From contig NZ_JABEPR010000007.1 in assembly GCF_013044515.1 (NCBI RefSeq), positions 62,001 through 126,000 of the forward strand: 64,000 nt of DNA. The letters are read 5' to 3'. The translations under genes and the position numbers were made by a program. Position 1 is the first letter of the stretch, and each line of letters starts with the position of its first letter. A model generated the notes under the pieces. That model saw only the letters and a list, made by a program, of their open reading frames with translations, made no database searches and had not been told where the DNA came from. Below are positions 1 to 8,428 of the stretch, in pieces. This stretch comes from Sphingomonas sp. ID1715. GTDB taxonomy: Bacteria > Pseudomonadota > Alphaproteobacteria > Sphingomonadales > Sphingomonadaceae.

Positions 1-126
1 CACGAAGTCGCTGTGCATGTTGATGACGTTGAACGCGACCAGCCAGGACAGCACCGCCTGGATGATGATGATCCAGCGGGCGACCGTCAGCAGCAGGTCG
101 AGGATTTGATAGATGACGAGGGCCAT
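1..126 (-). CDS. YggT family membrane protein (N-terminal part, cut by window edge)
   Basis: Only the first 42 codons are inside the window; the gene continues beyond base 1. The frame starts at an ATG (complement of 124-126) with a GGGAG ribosome site about 5 bases upstream. It encodes a hydrophobic segment beginning MALVIYQILDLLLTVARW, followed by a second hydrophobic stretch (IIIIQAVLSWLVAF). This pattern, with the 'LSWLVAFN' end of helix 1, is typical of YggT/Ycf19-like inner-membrane proteins of unknown function. It lies 22 bp downstream of argB on the same strand and is probably co-transcribed with it. Confidence 0.75.
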   Translation of the reverse strand, partial: MALVIYQILDLLLTVARWIIIIQAVLSWLVAFNVINMHSDFV

Positions 127-148
127 GGCAGCTCCCTAGCCTAGACGG

Positions 149-1054
149 TCACACCCGCACCAGCGTGCCGACGCCGGCCTTGGTGAAGATTTCGAGCAGC
201 ACCGCATGCGGGACCCGTCCGTCGAGGATGACGGCGGCGTCGACGCCCTGGCCGACGGCATGCAGGCAGGTTTCGAGCTTCGGGATCATGCCGCCGCTGA
301 TCGTCCCGTCCTCGCGCAGCCGCTGGATGTCGGCGGGATTGAGGTCGGTCAGCAGCTGCCCCTGTTTGTCGAGCACGCCGGCGACGTCGGTCAGCAGGAA
401 GAGGCGTGCGGCGCCCAGCGCGGCGGCAATCGAGCCCGCCATGGTGTCGGCGTTGATATTATAGGTCTCGCCCTTTTCGCCCAGGCCGATCGGAGCGACC
501 ACCGGGATCATGCCGGCCGCCTCGATATGCTGGATGAGCTTGGCGTCAACGGCGGTCGGCGTCCCGACAAAGCCGAGATCCACCGGCAATTCTTCGTCGG
601 TTTCCGGGTCGTAGACCGAATGCTCCAGCTTCACCGCCCGAACGAATTTGCCGTCCTTGCCAGAAATGCCGACCGCGCTGCCGCCTGCCTGGCCGATCAA
701 CGCGACCAGTTCCTTGTTGATTGCGCCGGACAGGACCATTTCGGCGACGTCCGCGGTCTGCTCGTCGGTGACGCGAAGGCCATCGACGAACTCCGACTTC
801 ACGCCCAGCTTTTTCAGCATCGAGCCGATCTGCGGGCCGCCGCCATGCACGACGACCGGATTGATGCCGACCGCCTTCAGCAGCACGATGTCTTCGGCAA
901 AGCTCATCGCGACGCTGGGGTCGCCCATCGCGTGGCCGCCATATTTCACGACGAAAGTCTGGCCGGCATAGCGCTGCATATAGGGCAGCGCCTCGATCAG
1001 GATCTCCGCGCGGGAGATGAGGCTGGCAGAGTCGGTCACGGGCCTGATCCTCAC
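149..1054 (-). CDS. argB: Acetylglutamate kinase
   Basis: Phosphorylates N-acetyl-L-glutamate with ATP, the second step of arginine synthesis, in the cytoplasm. The 301-aa product has the normal family length. It carries the glycine-rich amino-acid-kinase start (KYGGHAMG, near residue 38), the substrate loop [10 protein letters not shown] (near 69) and the NINADTMAG motif (near 199). The start is a GTG that overlaps the stop of the upstream transporter gene by 4 bp (GTGA), which implies translational coupling. The neighbours (YggT, transporter) give no further arginine genes, so the rest of the pathway is elsewhere. Confidence 0.97.
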   Translation of the reverse strand: MRIRPVTDSASLISRAEILIEALPYMQRYAGQTFVVKYGGHAMGDPSVAMSFAEDIVLLKAVGINPVVVHGGGPQIGSMLKKLGVKSEFVDGLRVTDEQTADVAEMVLSGAINKELVALIGQAGGSAVGISGKDGKFVRAVKLEHSVYDPETDEELPVDLGFVGTPTAVDAKLIQHIEAAGMIPVVAPIGLGEKGETYNINADTMAGSIAAALGAARLFLLTDVAGVLDKQGQLLTDLNPADIQRLREDGTISGGMIPKLETCLHAVGQGVDAAVILDGRVPHAVLLEIFTKAGVGTLVRV

Positions 1055-1698
1055 TTGCCGTCGAGCCGCCGCCCGAGCGCGACGAAGAGATAGATGACCG
1101 GCGGCACGAGCAGCGCGGACAGCACCACCTTGGCGAGCATCTGGCCGAGCAGCAGCTGGCCGATCGGAAACACGCCGAGAAAGGCGATACTGACGAACAA
1201 CAGGGTGTCGACGACCTGGCTGAGCACCGAGGCGAGGCCGGCGCGGAACCAGAGGAGTCTGCCTCCTTCCTTGCCTTTCAGCGCCGAGAAGATGGTGACG
1301 TTAAGCGTCTGCGAAATGCCATAGGCGACGATGCCGCCGAGCCAGATGCGCGGCGTGCCGCCCATGATCATCTGGAAGGCGTCGCGGCGGGCCGGGTCCA
1401 TCTCGGGCGAGGCGGGCACGGCCAGCACGACGATCGACAGCAGCAGCGACACGATGAGCGGCACGAAGCCGATCTGCACCAGTCGGTTGGCGATGGCCCG
1501 ACCGTGCAGCTCGGCAACCGCGCTGGAGGTGACGACGAGCAGCAGGAAGGCGAAGATGCCGGCCTCTACTGCCAGCGGCCCCAGCGCGACCTGCTTGTTG
1601 CCCAGCACGCCCGCGATGCAGACCATGCCGCCATAGAAGATCGAGAAAGCGAAAAGCGAGGGCGGAATGGCGCGCGACTGCGCGGCGGGTTCGAGCAT
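1051..1698 (-). CDS. VUT/YhhQ-type transporter (putative queuosine precursor uptake)
   Basis: A 215-aa integral membrane protein with about six hydrophobic segments. The order of segments and motifs such as '[21 protein letters not shown]' match the vitamin-uptake (VUT/ECF-like) YhhQ family, whose E. coli member imports queuosine precursors. I chose the ATG at 1698 because the frame upstream runs through a dispersed palindromic repeat (1739-1819) and is probably not coding. The gene overlaps argB by 4 bp. Function is by family; the substrate is an inference. Confidence 0.8.
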   Translation of the reverse strand: MLEPAAQSRAIPPSLFAFSIFYGGMVCIAGVLGNKQVALGPLAVEAGIFAFLLLVVTSSAVAELHGRAIANRLVQIGFVPLIVSLLLSIVVLAVPASPEMDPARRDAFQMIMGGTPRIWLGGIVAYGISQTLNVTIFSALKGKEGGRLLWFRAGLASVLSQVVDTLLFVSIAFLGVFPIGQLLLGQMLAKVVLSALLVPPVIYLFVALGRRLDGK

Positions 1699-1738
1699 TT
1701 GGGGCTGGTAGAGGGTTTGTGTTAGTTGTGAAAGAGAG

Positions 1739-1819
1739 TCGCTCGTCCTGAGCGGAGTGCGCAGCACGCAGTCGAAGGGCGCCGGCACCGCGCCCCTCGA
1801 CTTCGCTCGGGACGAGCGA
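1739..1819. repeat. Dispersed palindromic repeat, family C
   Basis: The arms CGCTCGTCCTGAGC and GCTCGGGACGAGCG form an imperfect inverted repeat of about 80 bp. The same sequence type (arms with GAGCGTAGTCGAG / CTCGACTTCGCTC) recurs at 12134-12210 and 37522-37600, with a half copy at 10784-10814. It fills the gap between the transporter and the holin gene. Confidence 0.8.
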
Positions 1820-1828
1820 ACATTTCCT

Positions 1829-2242
1829 CTACTTCTCCACCCCCTTCATCTTCCCCCATTGCCTGGCCGCGGTGTAGCCGAGATAGCCCGTGCCGAAGAG
1901 CGCGTAGAGCGGCTCGGGGAGGCCGTTCAGATAGGCGGTCATGCCGTGGGCAAGCGCCTCGGCGGTCGCGGGCGACAGCGCCGAGAGCAGGCCCATCGGA
2001 ATGGACCAGAGCAGCAGCGCGTACATGACGTAAAGGAAGCTCGGCCGCGCGCGGCTGGTCCAGGGATCGGGCGATTGCGCCTCGGCGACGATCGCCGAGA
2101 GCTGCGTCTTGACCGCCTCCAGCTCCTGACTGCCCTGCAGGCGGAGCAGCTCCAGCTTGGCGGCGTCGCGCGCTTTGGGGTCGGGAATGAGCTTGTCGAT
2201 CAGGCTGGCGATCGGGCCGACCAGCGTTTCCAAAAATGCCAT
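1829..2242 (-). CDS. 3TM holin of the gene-transfer-agent release type
   Basis: A 137-aa protein starting MAFLETLVGPIASLIDKLIPD. A charged helical segment (residues about 20-50, PKARDAAKLELLRLQ) is followed by hydrophobic segments around 70-130 (YVMYALLLWSIPMGLL and later). This matches the 'holin of 3TMs, for gene-transfer release' family seen in Alphaproteobacteria. The start is the ATG at 2242; the frame is open further upstream but lacks similarity. It lies 43 bp downstream of a GH108 muramidase on the same strand, giving a complete two-gene lysis cassette. No head, tail or terminase gene is in the window. Confidence 0.82.
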   Translation of the reverse strand: MAFLETLVGPIASLIDKLIPDPKARDAAKLELLRLQGSQELEAVKTQLSAIVAEAQSPDPWTSRARPSFLYVMYALLLWSIPMGLLSALSPATAEALAHGMTAYLNGLPEPLYALFGTGYLGYTAARQWGKMKGVEK

Positions 2243-2285
2243 GATGATCTCCAATGTTCTCGAATGTTCGCAGTGGCCAAGGCGA

Positions 2286-2825
2286 TCAGCCGATCCGGTT
2301 GGCGAGCCAGCCGTAGAGAAAGGCTTCATTGGCCGGGCGGCTCTCGGCGAGACGCAGGTAGCGTTCGCCCTGCAGCGCCTCGATCGCCTTCAGCAGCACG
2401 GTCTCGCCGGCCGCACCGCGCGTGCGCATGAAGCCGGCAAGCGCCGCAAGCGTTGCGGGGCCGATAAGCCCGTCCACTGCGATGTCGGCATAGTCTCTTG
2501 CGCCGCGATTGAGCGCATTCAGCGCACGCTGGAGAAAGGCGGTGGCGACCTTCGGCCCCATATTGACGCCGGTGTCGAACAGCTCGGCGGCGATGCGCGG
2601 CGCAAGCTCCGCGACATCGTCATAGCGGGGCTTCAGCCAGTAGAGCCGGCGGTAAATGGCGGCGGCGGTGGCGCGGGGGAGGCGGCGCATGTCGCCCGTC
2701 CAGCCATTGGCGCGCGCCACCGCCTGGGTAATGCCGAAACTGGTGGGACCGCCGCGGTCGGCGGGATGGTTCACATAGCCGCCTTCGCGGTCCAGCAGTT
2801 CGTCGATAAGCGTGTCGATGGCCAT
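2286..2825 (-). CDS. GH108-family endolysin (N-acetylmuramidase)
   Basis: A 179-aa peptidoglycan hydrolase. The N-terminal half carries the GH108 signature with the catalytic Glu in 'REGGYVNHPADRGGPTSFG' (Glu14) and 'FDTGVNMGP' near residue 93. The C-terminal half (about 100-175) resembles the PG_binding_3 domain of the same family, with 'VDGLIGPAT'. There is no signal peptide, so export would depend on the adjacent holin. Proteins of this type lyse the producer cell in phage and gene-transfer-agent systems; that role here is inferred from the neighbour. Confidence 0.9.
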   Translation of the reverse strand: MAIDTLIDELLDREGGYVNHPADRGGPTSFGITQAVARANGWTGDMRRLPRATAAAIYRRLYWLKPRYDDVAELAPRIAAELFDTGVNMGPKVATAFLQRALNALNRGARDYADIAVDGLIGPATLAALAGFMRTRGAAGETVLLKAIEALQGERYLRLAESRPANEAFLYGWLANRIG

Positions 2826-2896
2826 GGTCAGTCTCCCGGTTGCGAGTCGAGAGGCTAACCAAATAGGTTAGGTGTAGGACAGCGTTCTTTCATTTT

Positions 2897-2967
2897 CGTC
2901 ATTCCCGCACAAGCGGGAACCCAGCAGCACAAGAAGAAGCTGGGTCCCCGCTTTCGCGGGGATGACG
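2897..2967. repeat. Dispersed palindromic repeat, family A
   Basis: The arms CGTCATTCCCGC and GCGGGGATGACG enclose 'GGGAACCCAGC ... AGCTGGGTCCC', a nested inverted repeat of 71 bp. Copies lie at 39620-39692, 41499-41597 and 52311-52388. Here it separates the endolysin from the sterol-desaturase gene and could fold into a transcript hairpin. Confidence 0.85.
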
Positions 2968-2976
2968 ATAGTAAAT

Positions 2977-3699
2977 TTATGCGATCTCCCGCCCGATCAG
3001 CATGGGTCCGATCCGGCGCGACGAGCCCGCGTGGAAGCCGACTTCGGCCTCGAAATCCTTCGGATTGGCGAAGGTGCCGAAGATCATGTCGTAGAGCGGC
3101 AGGTCGCCATAATTGTTCGCGTGGTGGCCGCGTTTGTGGTGCAGCGAATGGCTTTCCGGGCGCTGTACGACATAGCCCACCCAGCGCGGCGTGCGCACAT
3201 TCATGTGCTGGAACATCGAGCAGAAGGTCGCGAGCACATTGACCAGCAACGCCGCCTCGCCGCTCAGGCCGAAGCCGAGCACCAGCGCCAGGCTGGTGAG
3301 CAGCGCCCAGCCGATCATGTCGAGCGGATGGAAATAGAAGGCGCCCCAGATGTCGAGCCGTTCGGCACTGTGATGCATCTGGTGGAACCAGCGCCACAGC
3401 GGCCGGACATTGTGCATCGTCCGGTGCCAGGCATAGATGAAGGCCTCCAGCACCAGAAAGCCGCCGACCACCTGTGCCCAGAAGGGCAGTCGGGACCCGT
3501 CGACCAGCTGATATTGGCCGAGCCACGCGTCCCAGGCGAGCGGCGCAAAGGTGCCCACCGCGAAATAGAGCAGGGTGGAGGCGATGCCCTGCAGCCGCCA
3601 TCCCGTCACGCCGGGCCAGGCCTGGGCGCGGCCGCCCAGCTCCACGAGCACGAAGCCCAGGAACAATGCGAGGGCAATCCAGTGATAGGTTCCGAACAA
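2977..3699 (-). CDS. Sterol desaturase / fatty-acid hydroxylase superfamily membrane protein
   Basis: A 240-aa di-iron membrane hydroxylase. The three histidine clusters are visible: HRTMH (near residue 92), HQMHH (near 106) and HSLHH (near 184), with several hydrophobic helices between them. These residues bind the two irons in this superfamily, which hydroxylates or desaturates lipids such as sterols, carotenoids or sphingolipids. The substrate cannot be read from the sequence. It is divergent from a TetR regulator 152 bp away, which may control it. Confidence 0.88.
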   Translation of the reverse strand: MFGTYHWIALALFLGFVLVELGGRAQAWPGVTGWRLQGIASTLLYFAVGTFAPLAWDAWLGQYQLVDGSRLPFWAQVVGGFLVLEAFIYAWHRTMHNVRPLWRWFHQMHHSAERLDIWGAFYFHPLDMIGWALLTSLALVLGFGLSGEAALLVNVLATFCSMFQHMNVRTPRWVGYVVQRPESHSLHHKRGHHANNYGDLPLYDMIFGTFANPKDFEAEVGFHAGSSRRIGPMLIGREIA

Positions 3700-3851
3700 C
3701 CTGTTTTCCCGCCTTGTCTCTTGATCAGGGACGGAAATCTACGGAGCGGCTGATTTTCACTCTAGCAGGAACGCGGTCGTTTTTCAGCGCCGTGGAGAAA
3801 ATCGCGACAGCGTGATAGCTTAGGGGAAGCTTTGGGGGCAGACGAACGACG

Positions 3852-4517
3852 ATGGTCCAGCGATTGGTCGAGAAAACCAGACCGGCGGTGCAGTTGCCGG
3901 CCGATGCGCGCAGCAAGGGCGAGCGCACGCGCGACCGTATCCTCGACATCGCCCAGGACGCGATCATCCACAAAGGCTTTGCCGCGACCTCGATCGAGGA
4001 ACTGGTCGAGGCGGCGGGGATCACCAAGAGCGGTTTCTTCTACCATTTCCGCGACAAGAACGATCTCGCCCGGCAGCTGTTCGAGCGCTTCATGGACGAG
4101 GACAATGCGATCCTCGACACGCTGACCGCCCGTGCGCGCACCCTGTCCGAAGACCCGCTGCAGAGCCTGCTGATCTTCCTCAACCTCTATGCCGAGACGA
4201 TGGATGACATGCCGGAGCTGCACCCCGGCTGCCTCGTCGCGGCGATCACCTATCAGGAGCAGATGTTCGACCGTGAGGTACGCGCGATGAACCGCGAGTC
4301 GATCCTGGGCCTGCGCGCGCGGTTCCGCGAATGGCTGGCTGAGATCGAGCGCACGCACGCGCCGCGCATCGCCACCGATTTCGATGCGCTGGCCGACCAG
4401 CTGACGACCGTGGTCGAAGGATCGATCGTGCTGTCCAAGGCACTGGCCGACCAGCGGCTGATGGGGCGGCAGATGCGGCTGTTCCGCGACCATGTGAAGC
4501 TGATCTTCGGCGCATGA
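3852..4517 (+). CDS. TetR/AcrR family transcriptional regulator
   Basis: A 221-aa repressor-type protein. The N-terminal helix-turn-helix spans about residues 25-70 ('RDRILDIAQDAI', then 'TSIEELVEAAGITKSGFFYHF'), a clear TetR_N signature. The C-terminal ligand domain is less conserved and has the 'HPGCLVAAITYQ' stretch common in the TetR_C groups with conserved Cys/Gly. The stop overlaps the start of the downstream hydrolase (ATGA), so the two are one operon. The divergent hydroxylase gene is a second candidate target. Confidence 0.92.
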   Translation: MVQRLVEKTRPAVQLPADARSKGERTRDRILDIAQDAIIHKGFAATSIEELVEAAGITKSGFFYHFRDKNDLARQLFERFMDEDNAILDTLTARARTLSEDPLQSLLIFLNLYAETMDDMPELHPGCLVAAITYQEQMFDREVRAMNRESILGLRARFREWLAEIERTHAPRIATDFDALADQLTTVVEGSIVLSKALADQRLMGRQMRLFRDHVKLIFGA

Positions 4518-5371
4518 GGGTCGCGCTGCTGCAGCGGGCCGCGCCGCTGCTGGGACTGGTCGCGAGCGCCTGTTCGCCGCTGTCCGCCTTCAACTCGGTC
4601 GTGCCGAAGGATGAGGGCGGGCGGCTGGCCGCTGCCGACATCGCCTATGGCGAGGGACCAAGGAGGCGGCTCGACATCTATGTGCCGCGCGGCGGGGGCG
4701 AGGGGCCGCGGCCGGTGATCGTCTTCTTCTACGGCGGCTCGTGGAACTCGGGCGCGCGGAGCGGCTATGGCTTTGTCGGGCGGGCGCTTGCCGCGCGCGG
4801 CTTCGTGACCGTCATTCCCGATTACCGGCTGGTGCCGGAAGTCACCTATCCCGGCTTCGTCGAGGACGGCGCGGCGGCGGTGCGCTGGGTGCGGGCGCAT
4901 GCGAAGGATTATGGCGGCGACGGCGATCGGATCGTGCTCGCGGGGCATTCGGCAGGTGCCTATATCGCGGCGATGCTGGCGGTGGACGGGCGCTGGCTCG
5001 GCGACGATCGCAAGGCGGTGCGCGGGCTGGCGGGACTGGCCGGGCCGTACGACTTCGCGCCCTTCACCGTCGCCGCATCGCAAGCGGCGTTCGGGCGCTG
5101 GCCGAACGCGGCCGAGACCCAGCCGGTGACGCATGCCGATGCGAGTGCCCCGCCCGCGCTGCTCTTGAGCGGCACGGACGACACCACCGTCAAGCCCCGC
5201 AACAGCGAGGCGCTGGCGGCCAAGCTGCGCGCCGTCGGCGGGGCGGCGGAGGTTAAGCTGTATCCGGGCGTCGCGCATATCGGCATTCTGACGGCGATCG
5301 CGCGGCCGTTTCGCGGCAAGGCGCCGGTGGTGAGGGATGTGGCGGACTTTGCCGAGCGGGTGACGCGGTGA
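4514..5371 (+). CDS. Alpha/beta hydrolase, BD-FAE/carboxylesterase type, probable lipoprotein
   Basis: A 285-aa esterase-like protein. The N-terminus has a lipoprotein-like signal ending LVASAC (Cys near residue 20), so it is probably anchored in the envelope. The oxyanion region reads 'VFFYGGSW' and the nucleophile elbow is GHSAG (near residue 143), as in BD-FAE and kynurenine-formamidase-like hydrolases. Asp and His of the triad are probably in 'SGTDDTTV' and 'GVAHIG'. It is translationally coupled to the TetR gene. The substrate is unknown. Confidence 0.85.
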   Translation: MRVALLQRAAPLLGLVASACSPLSAFNSVVPKDEGGRLAAADIAYGEGPRRRLDIYVPRGGGEGPRPVIVFFYGGSWNSGARSGYGFVGRALAARGFVTVIPDYRLVPEVTYPGFVEDGAAAVRWVRAHAKDYGGDGDRIVLAGHSAGAYIAAMLAVDGRWLGDDRKAVRGLAGLAGPYDFAPFTVAASQAAFGRWPNAAETQPVTHADASAPPALLLSGTDDTTVKPRNSEALAAKLRAVGGAAEVKLYPGVAHIGILTAIARPFRGKAPVVRDVADFAERVTR

Positions 5372-5374
5372 TGC

Positions 5375-5434
5375 TCCCCGGCGCAGGCCGGGGCCCATGA
5401 GCACGGAGCAACTGGGCCCGGCCTTCGCCGGGGA
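5375..5434. repeat. Dispersed palindromic repeat, family B
   Basis: TCCCCGGCGCAGGCCGGGG is paired with CCCGGCCTTCGCCGGGGA across about 60 bp, between two convergent genes. Other copies are at 22263, 22623, 30413, 31532, 33939 and, inside imuB, 50322. Confidence 0.85.
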
Positions 5435-5436
5435 AC

Positions 5437-6549
5437 TCAGGCGAGCAGCCGCTCCGGTCCGATCTGCTCCAGGGTCGCACCGGCATTCGGCCAGGCGCTT
5501 GCCGTCACCAGCGCCGCGACGATCTCGGCCATCGCCGGGGCGGTCTGGAGGCCGTAGCCGCCTTGCCCCGCGAGCCAGAAAAAGCCGGGCGCGTCGGGCG
5601 CGAAGCCGGCGACGGGCACGCGATCGGCGGCGAAGGTGCGCAGCCCCGCCCATTTGTGGGTGAAGCGACCGACCTCCAAGGTGGTGAACTCGGTCAGGCG
5701 ATGCGCGGCGACCGCCATGTTATACTCGTCGGGCTGGGCATCGCAGGGATCGTCGGGGTTCTCGTCGACGGGCGAGGCGATCAGCCGGCCGGCGTCCGGC
5801 ATGAAATAGAGGTAATCGACCGCCGTCTTGACGAACGGCCAGTCGCGCACGTCCACGTGCCGAGGCGCATCGAAGCCGATGATGGTGCGGCGCAAGGGGG
5901 TGAGGCCGAGCGGCTGGACGCCGGCAAGCGCCGCGACGCGGTCGGCCCAGGCGCCGGCGGCGTTGATCAGCACGGGCGCCTCGAAGCGGTCGCCGCTCTC
6001 CGTGCGAACCGACCAGCGCGGCGCGATCTCCGCCACGCGCGCTCCGGTCACGATCTCGCCGCCCGCCGCCCTGATCGCGCGCGCATAGCCTTGCAGCAGT
6101 GCGTTCGGGTCGAGCCGCAGCCCCTCTAGGTGCACGAAAGCGCCGACCACCGCATCGGGCGCCCATTTGAGGACCGGACAGAAGCGCGCGGCGCTGGCTT
6201 CGTCGAGGCGCTCGACGGCGTTGCTGAGGCTGCGCGTGATCCGCTCCAGCTCGGCGAGCGCGGGCAGCATCGCTTCACTGGCGATGAACAGGGCCGGCGT
6301 GATCCGCGCGAGCGCGTCGAACCCGTCGGGCGGGTCGAGGAAGAAGGCGCGGCTGTGCGCGGTCAAGGCCCGCACCGTCTCGCCGCCGATCCCGAAATGC
6401 GAGAAGGTGGCGGAGCGGCCGGAACTGTGGAAGCCCAATGCGTCTTCGGCCTCGAGCAGCACGACCCTGCCGTGGCGCGCCAGCGCCGCGCCCGCCGACA
6501 GCCCGGCGACGCCGCCGCCGATGATCAGGAAATCCGCGGTTTTATTCAT
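5437..6549 (-). CDS. FAD-dependent oxidoreductase, DAO family
   Basis: A 370-aa flavoenzyme of the D-amino-acid oxidase/dehydrogenase superfamily. The N-terminal Rossmann motif is IIGGGVAGLSAG (residues about 9-20), followed by the 'SSGRSATFSHFGIGG' flavin-contact region. 'VLINAAGAWAD' near residue 195 is the second FAD motif, and 'FFWLAGQGGYGLQTAPA' near 330 the C-terminal one. There is no signal peptide. It faces an N-acyl-D-amino-acid deacylase-like gene 130 bp away, which suggests oxidation of a D-amino acid released by that enzyme. The true substrate is not readable. Confidence 0.85.
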   Translation of the reverse strand: MNKTADFLIIGGGVAGLSAGAALARHGRVVLLEAEDALGFHSSGRSATFSHFGIGGETVRALTAHSRAFFLDPPDGFDALARITPALFIASEAMLPALAELERITRSLSNAVERLDEASAARFCPVLKWAPDAVVGAFVHLEGLRLDPNALLQGYARAIRAAGGEIVTGARVAEIAPRWSVRTESGDRFEAPVLINAAGAWADRVAALAGVQPLGLTPLRRTIIGFDAPRHVDVRDWPFVKTAVDYLYFMPDAGRLIASPVDENPDDPCDAQPDEYNMAVAAHRLTEFTTLEVGRFTHKWAGLRTFAADRVPVAGFAPDAPGFFWLAGQGGYGLQTAPAMAEIVAALVTASAWPNAGATLEQIGPERLLA

Positions 6550-6556
6550 TCTCTAT

Positions 6557-6667
6557 CGTCACCCCGGTCCTTCGACACGCTCAGGAGAGCACTTGACCCG
6601 GGGTCCAGCTTCTTCTGCAATCGGAGGACAAAGGAAAGCTGGATCCCGGCTCAAGGCCGGGATGACG
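6557..6667. repeat. Dispersed palindromic repeat, related to family A
   Basis: CGTCACCCCGG ... CCGGGATGACG, about 111 bp, with an inner pair CCAGCTTCTTCTGC / GAAAGCTGG. It fills the divergent intergenic region between the DAO-type enzyme and the deacylase, so it lies where promoters would be expected. Confidence 0.75.
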
Positions 6668-6680
6668 AAGGGAGATGATC

Positions 6681-8360
6681 ATGCGCAAGGCTATGATGTC
6701 GGCGATCGCCGCAGTCTTCCTCGCCAGCGCCGCGCCGCGGCCGGCCTATGATGTCGTGATCCGCGGCGGCACCGTCTATGACGGCAGCGGCGGCAAACCC
6801 TATGTCGGCGACGTGGCGCTGAAGGGCGACCGCATCGCCGCGCTGGGTAAGGTGCGCGGGCGCGGCGCGCGGGAGGTGAACGCCAGCGGCCTTGCCGTCG
6901 CGCCGGGCTTCATCAACATGCTGAGCTGGGCGACCGAGACGCTGATCGCCGACGGGCGGAGCCAGGGTGACATCCGGCAGGGCGTGACGCTCGAGGTGAT
7001 GGGCGAGGGCTGGTCGATGGGGCCGCTTAATCCGGGCATGAAGAAGCTCGCGGTGGCGCGCCAGTCCGACATCAAGTTCCCGATCGCCTGGACGACCCTC
7101 GGCCAGTATCTCACGCATCTGGAAAAGCGCGGCATCTCGCCCAATGTCGCGAGCTTCGTGGGCGCGACGACGGTGCGCATCCATGAACTCGGCGAACGCG
7201 ATGTCGATCCGACGCCCGACCAGCTGAAGCGGATGCGCGCGCTGGTGCGGCAGGCGATGAACGAAGGGGCGATGGGGCTGGGCTCCTCGCTCATCTACGC
7301 GCCGGCCAACTTCGCCGAGACGCCCGAACTGATCGCGCTCGCGACCGAGAGCGCCAAGTGCGGCGGCATGTATATCAGCCATATCCGCAACGAAAGCGAT
7401 GATCTGCTGGGCGCGGTCGACGAGCTGATCGAGATTGCGCGCAAGTCCGGCGGGCCGGCCGAGATCTACCATCTCAAACAGGCGGGCGCCGCCAACTGGG
7501 ACAAGCTTCCCGCCGTGATCGCGCGGGTCGAGCAGGCGCGTGCCGCCGGCGTGCGGATCACCGCCGACATGTACACCTATACTGCCGGCGCGACCGGGCT
7601 CGACGCGGCGATGCCGCTCTGGGTGCAGGATGGCGGGCGCGAGGCGTGGATCAAGCGGCTGCAGGATCCGGTGGTCCGCGCGCGTGTGATCGCGGAGATG
7701 AAGCGGCCGGGCGTCGGCTGGGAGAATCTGCGGCTGCAGGCGGGCGGCGACGACAAGGTGCTGCTGCTCGACTTCGCCAATCCCAAGCTCAAGCCGCTGA
7801 CGGGCAAGACGCTCGCCGAAGTTGCGCGCATGCGGGGCAAGTCGCCGGAGGAGACCGCGATCGACCTGGTGGTCGAGGACGGCACGCGGGTCGGCACGGC
7901 CTATTTCCTGATGGACGAGGCCAATGTCCGGCGCCAGACGGCGCTGCCCTGGATGGCGTTCGGATCGGACGCGGGCAGCATGGCGCCGGAAGGCGTGTTC
8001 CTGCAATCTAGCACCCATCCGCGCGCCTATGGCAATTTCGCGCGGCTGCTCGGGCGCTATGTGCGCGAGGAGCAGACGACGAGCCTTGCCGATGCGATCC
8101 GCCGCCTGACCGGCTTTCCGGCGGGCAATCTCGGCCTGAAGGATCGCGGCCTGCTCAGGGCCGGCTATCATGCCGATCTCGCTATCTTCGACCCGAAGAC
8201 GATCGGTGACCGCGCGACCTTCGACCGGCCGCAGCAATATGCGACCGGCATGCGCCACGTCTTCGTGAACGGCGTGCAAGTGCTTAGAAACGGGGAACAT
8301 ACCGGCGCCAAGCCCGGCCGCTTCGTCAAGGGACCGGGCGCGGGCCGCTGCCGAGCCTGA
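6681..8360 (+). CDS. N-acyl-D-amino-acid deacylase-like amidohydrolase
   Basis: A 559-aa amidohydrolase with an apparent signal peptide (ATG at 6681; GGGAG lies 6 bases upstream). The first beta-domain reads 'YDVVIRGGTVYDGSGG' and the C-terminal 'GYHADLAIFDPKTI' closes it, as in D-aminoacylases. The metal HxH normally found after 'PGFID' is replaced by 'PGFINMLSWA', so the usual first metal pair is missing. Downstream ligands such as 'YISHIRNE' and 'FGSDAGSMAPE' remain. It could hydrolyse N-acyl-D-amino acids or a related amide in the periplasm. Confidence 0.82.
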   Translation: MRKAMMSAIAAVFLASAAPRPAYDVVIRGGTVYDGSGGKPYVGDVALKGDRIAALGKVRGRGAREVNASGLAVAPGFINMLSWATETLIADGRSQGDIRQGVTLEVMGEGWSMGPLNPGMKKLAVARQSDIKFPIAWTTLGQYLTHLEKRGISPNVASFVGATTVRIHELGERDVDPTPDQLKRMRALVRQAMNEGAMGLGSSLIYAPANFAETPELIALATESAKCGGMYISHIRNESDDLLGAVDELIEIARKSGGPAEIYHLKQAGAANWDKLPAVIARVEQARAAGVRITADMYTYTAGATGLDAAMPLWVQDGGREAWIKRLQDPVVRARVIAEMKRPGVGWENLRLQAGGDDKVLLLDFANPKLKPLTGKTLAEVARMRGKSPEETAIDLVVEDGTRVGTAYFLMDEANVRRQTALPWMAFGSDAGSMAPEGVFLQSSTHPRAYGNFARLLGRYVREEQTTSLADAIRRLTGFPAGNLGLKDRGLLRAGYHADLAIFDPKTIGDRATFDRPQQYATGMRHVFVNGVQVLRNGEHTGAKPGRFVKGPGAGRCRA

Positions 8361-8370
8361 CCTGGATCAG

Positions 8371-8409
8371 GAACCGCGCCGCGCTTCGGGTCGTTGTGGC
8401 GCGCGGTTC
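8371..8409 (+). terminator. Stem-loop after the deacylase gene
   Basis: GAACCGCGC (8371-8379) pairs with GCGCGGTTC (8401-8409). There is no T-run, so it may be a processing or weak termination structure rather than a strong terminator. It lies just before the start of the next gene. Confidence 0.4.
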
Positions 8410-8428
8410 AACTGACCAGGAGTAGGTG

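Noticed and set aside
206-1093. Long open frame on the + strand opposite argB
   Set aside because: It mirrors a clear argB on the other strand and its translation is rich in Arg/Asp/His low-information sequence, typical of antisense frames in GC-rich DNA.
6651-8300. 549-codon frame on the minus strand opposite the deacylase gene
   Set aside because: No motif, biased Arg/His composition, and full overlap with a recognisable amidohydrolase.
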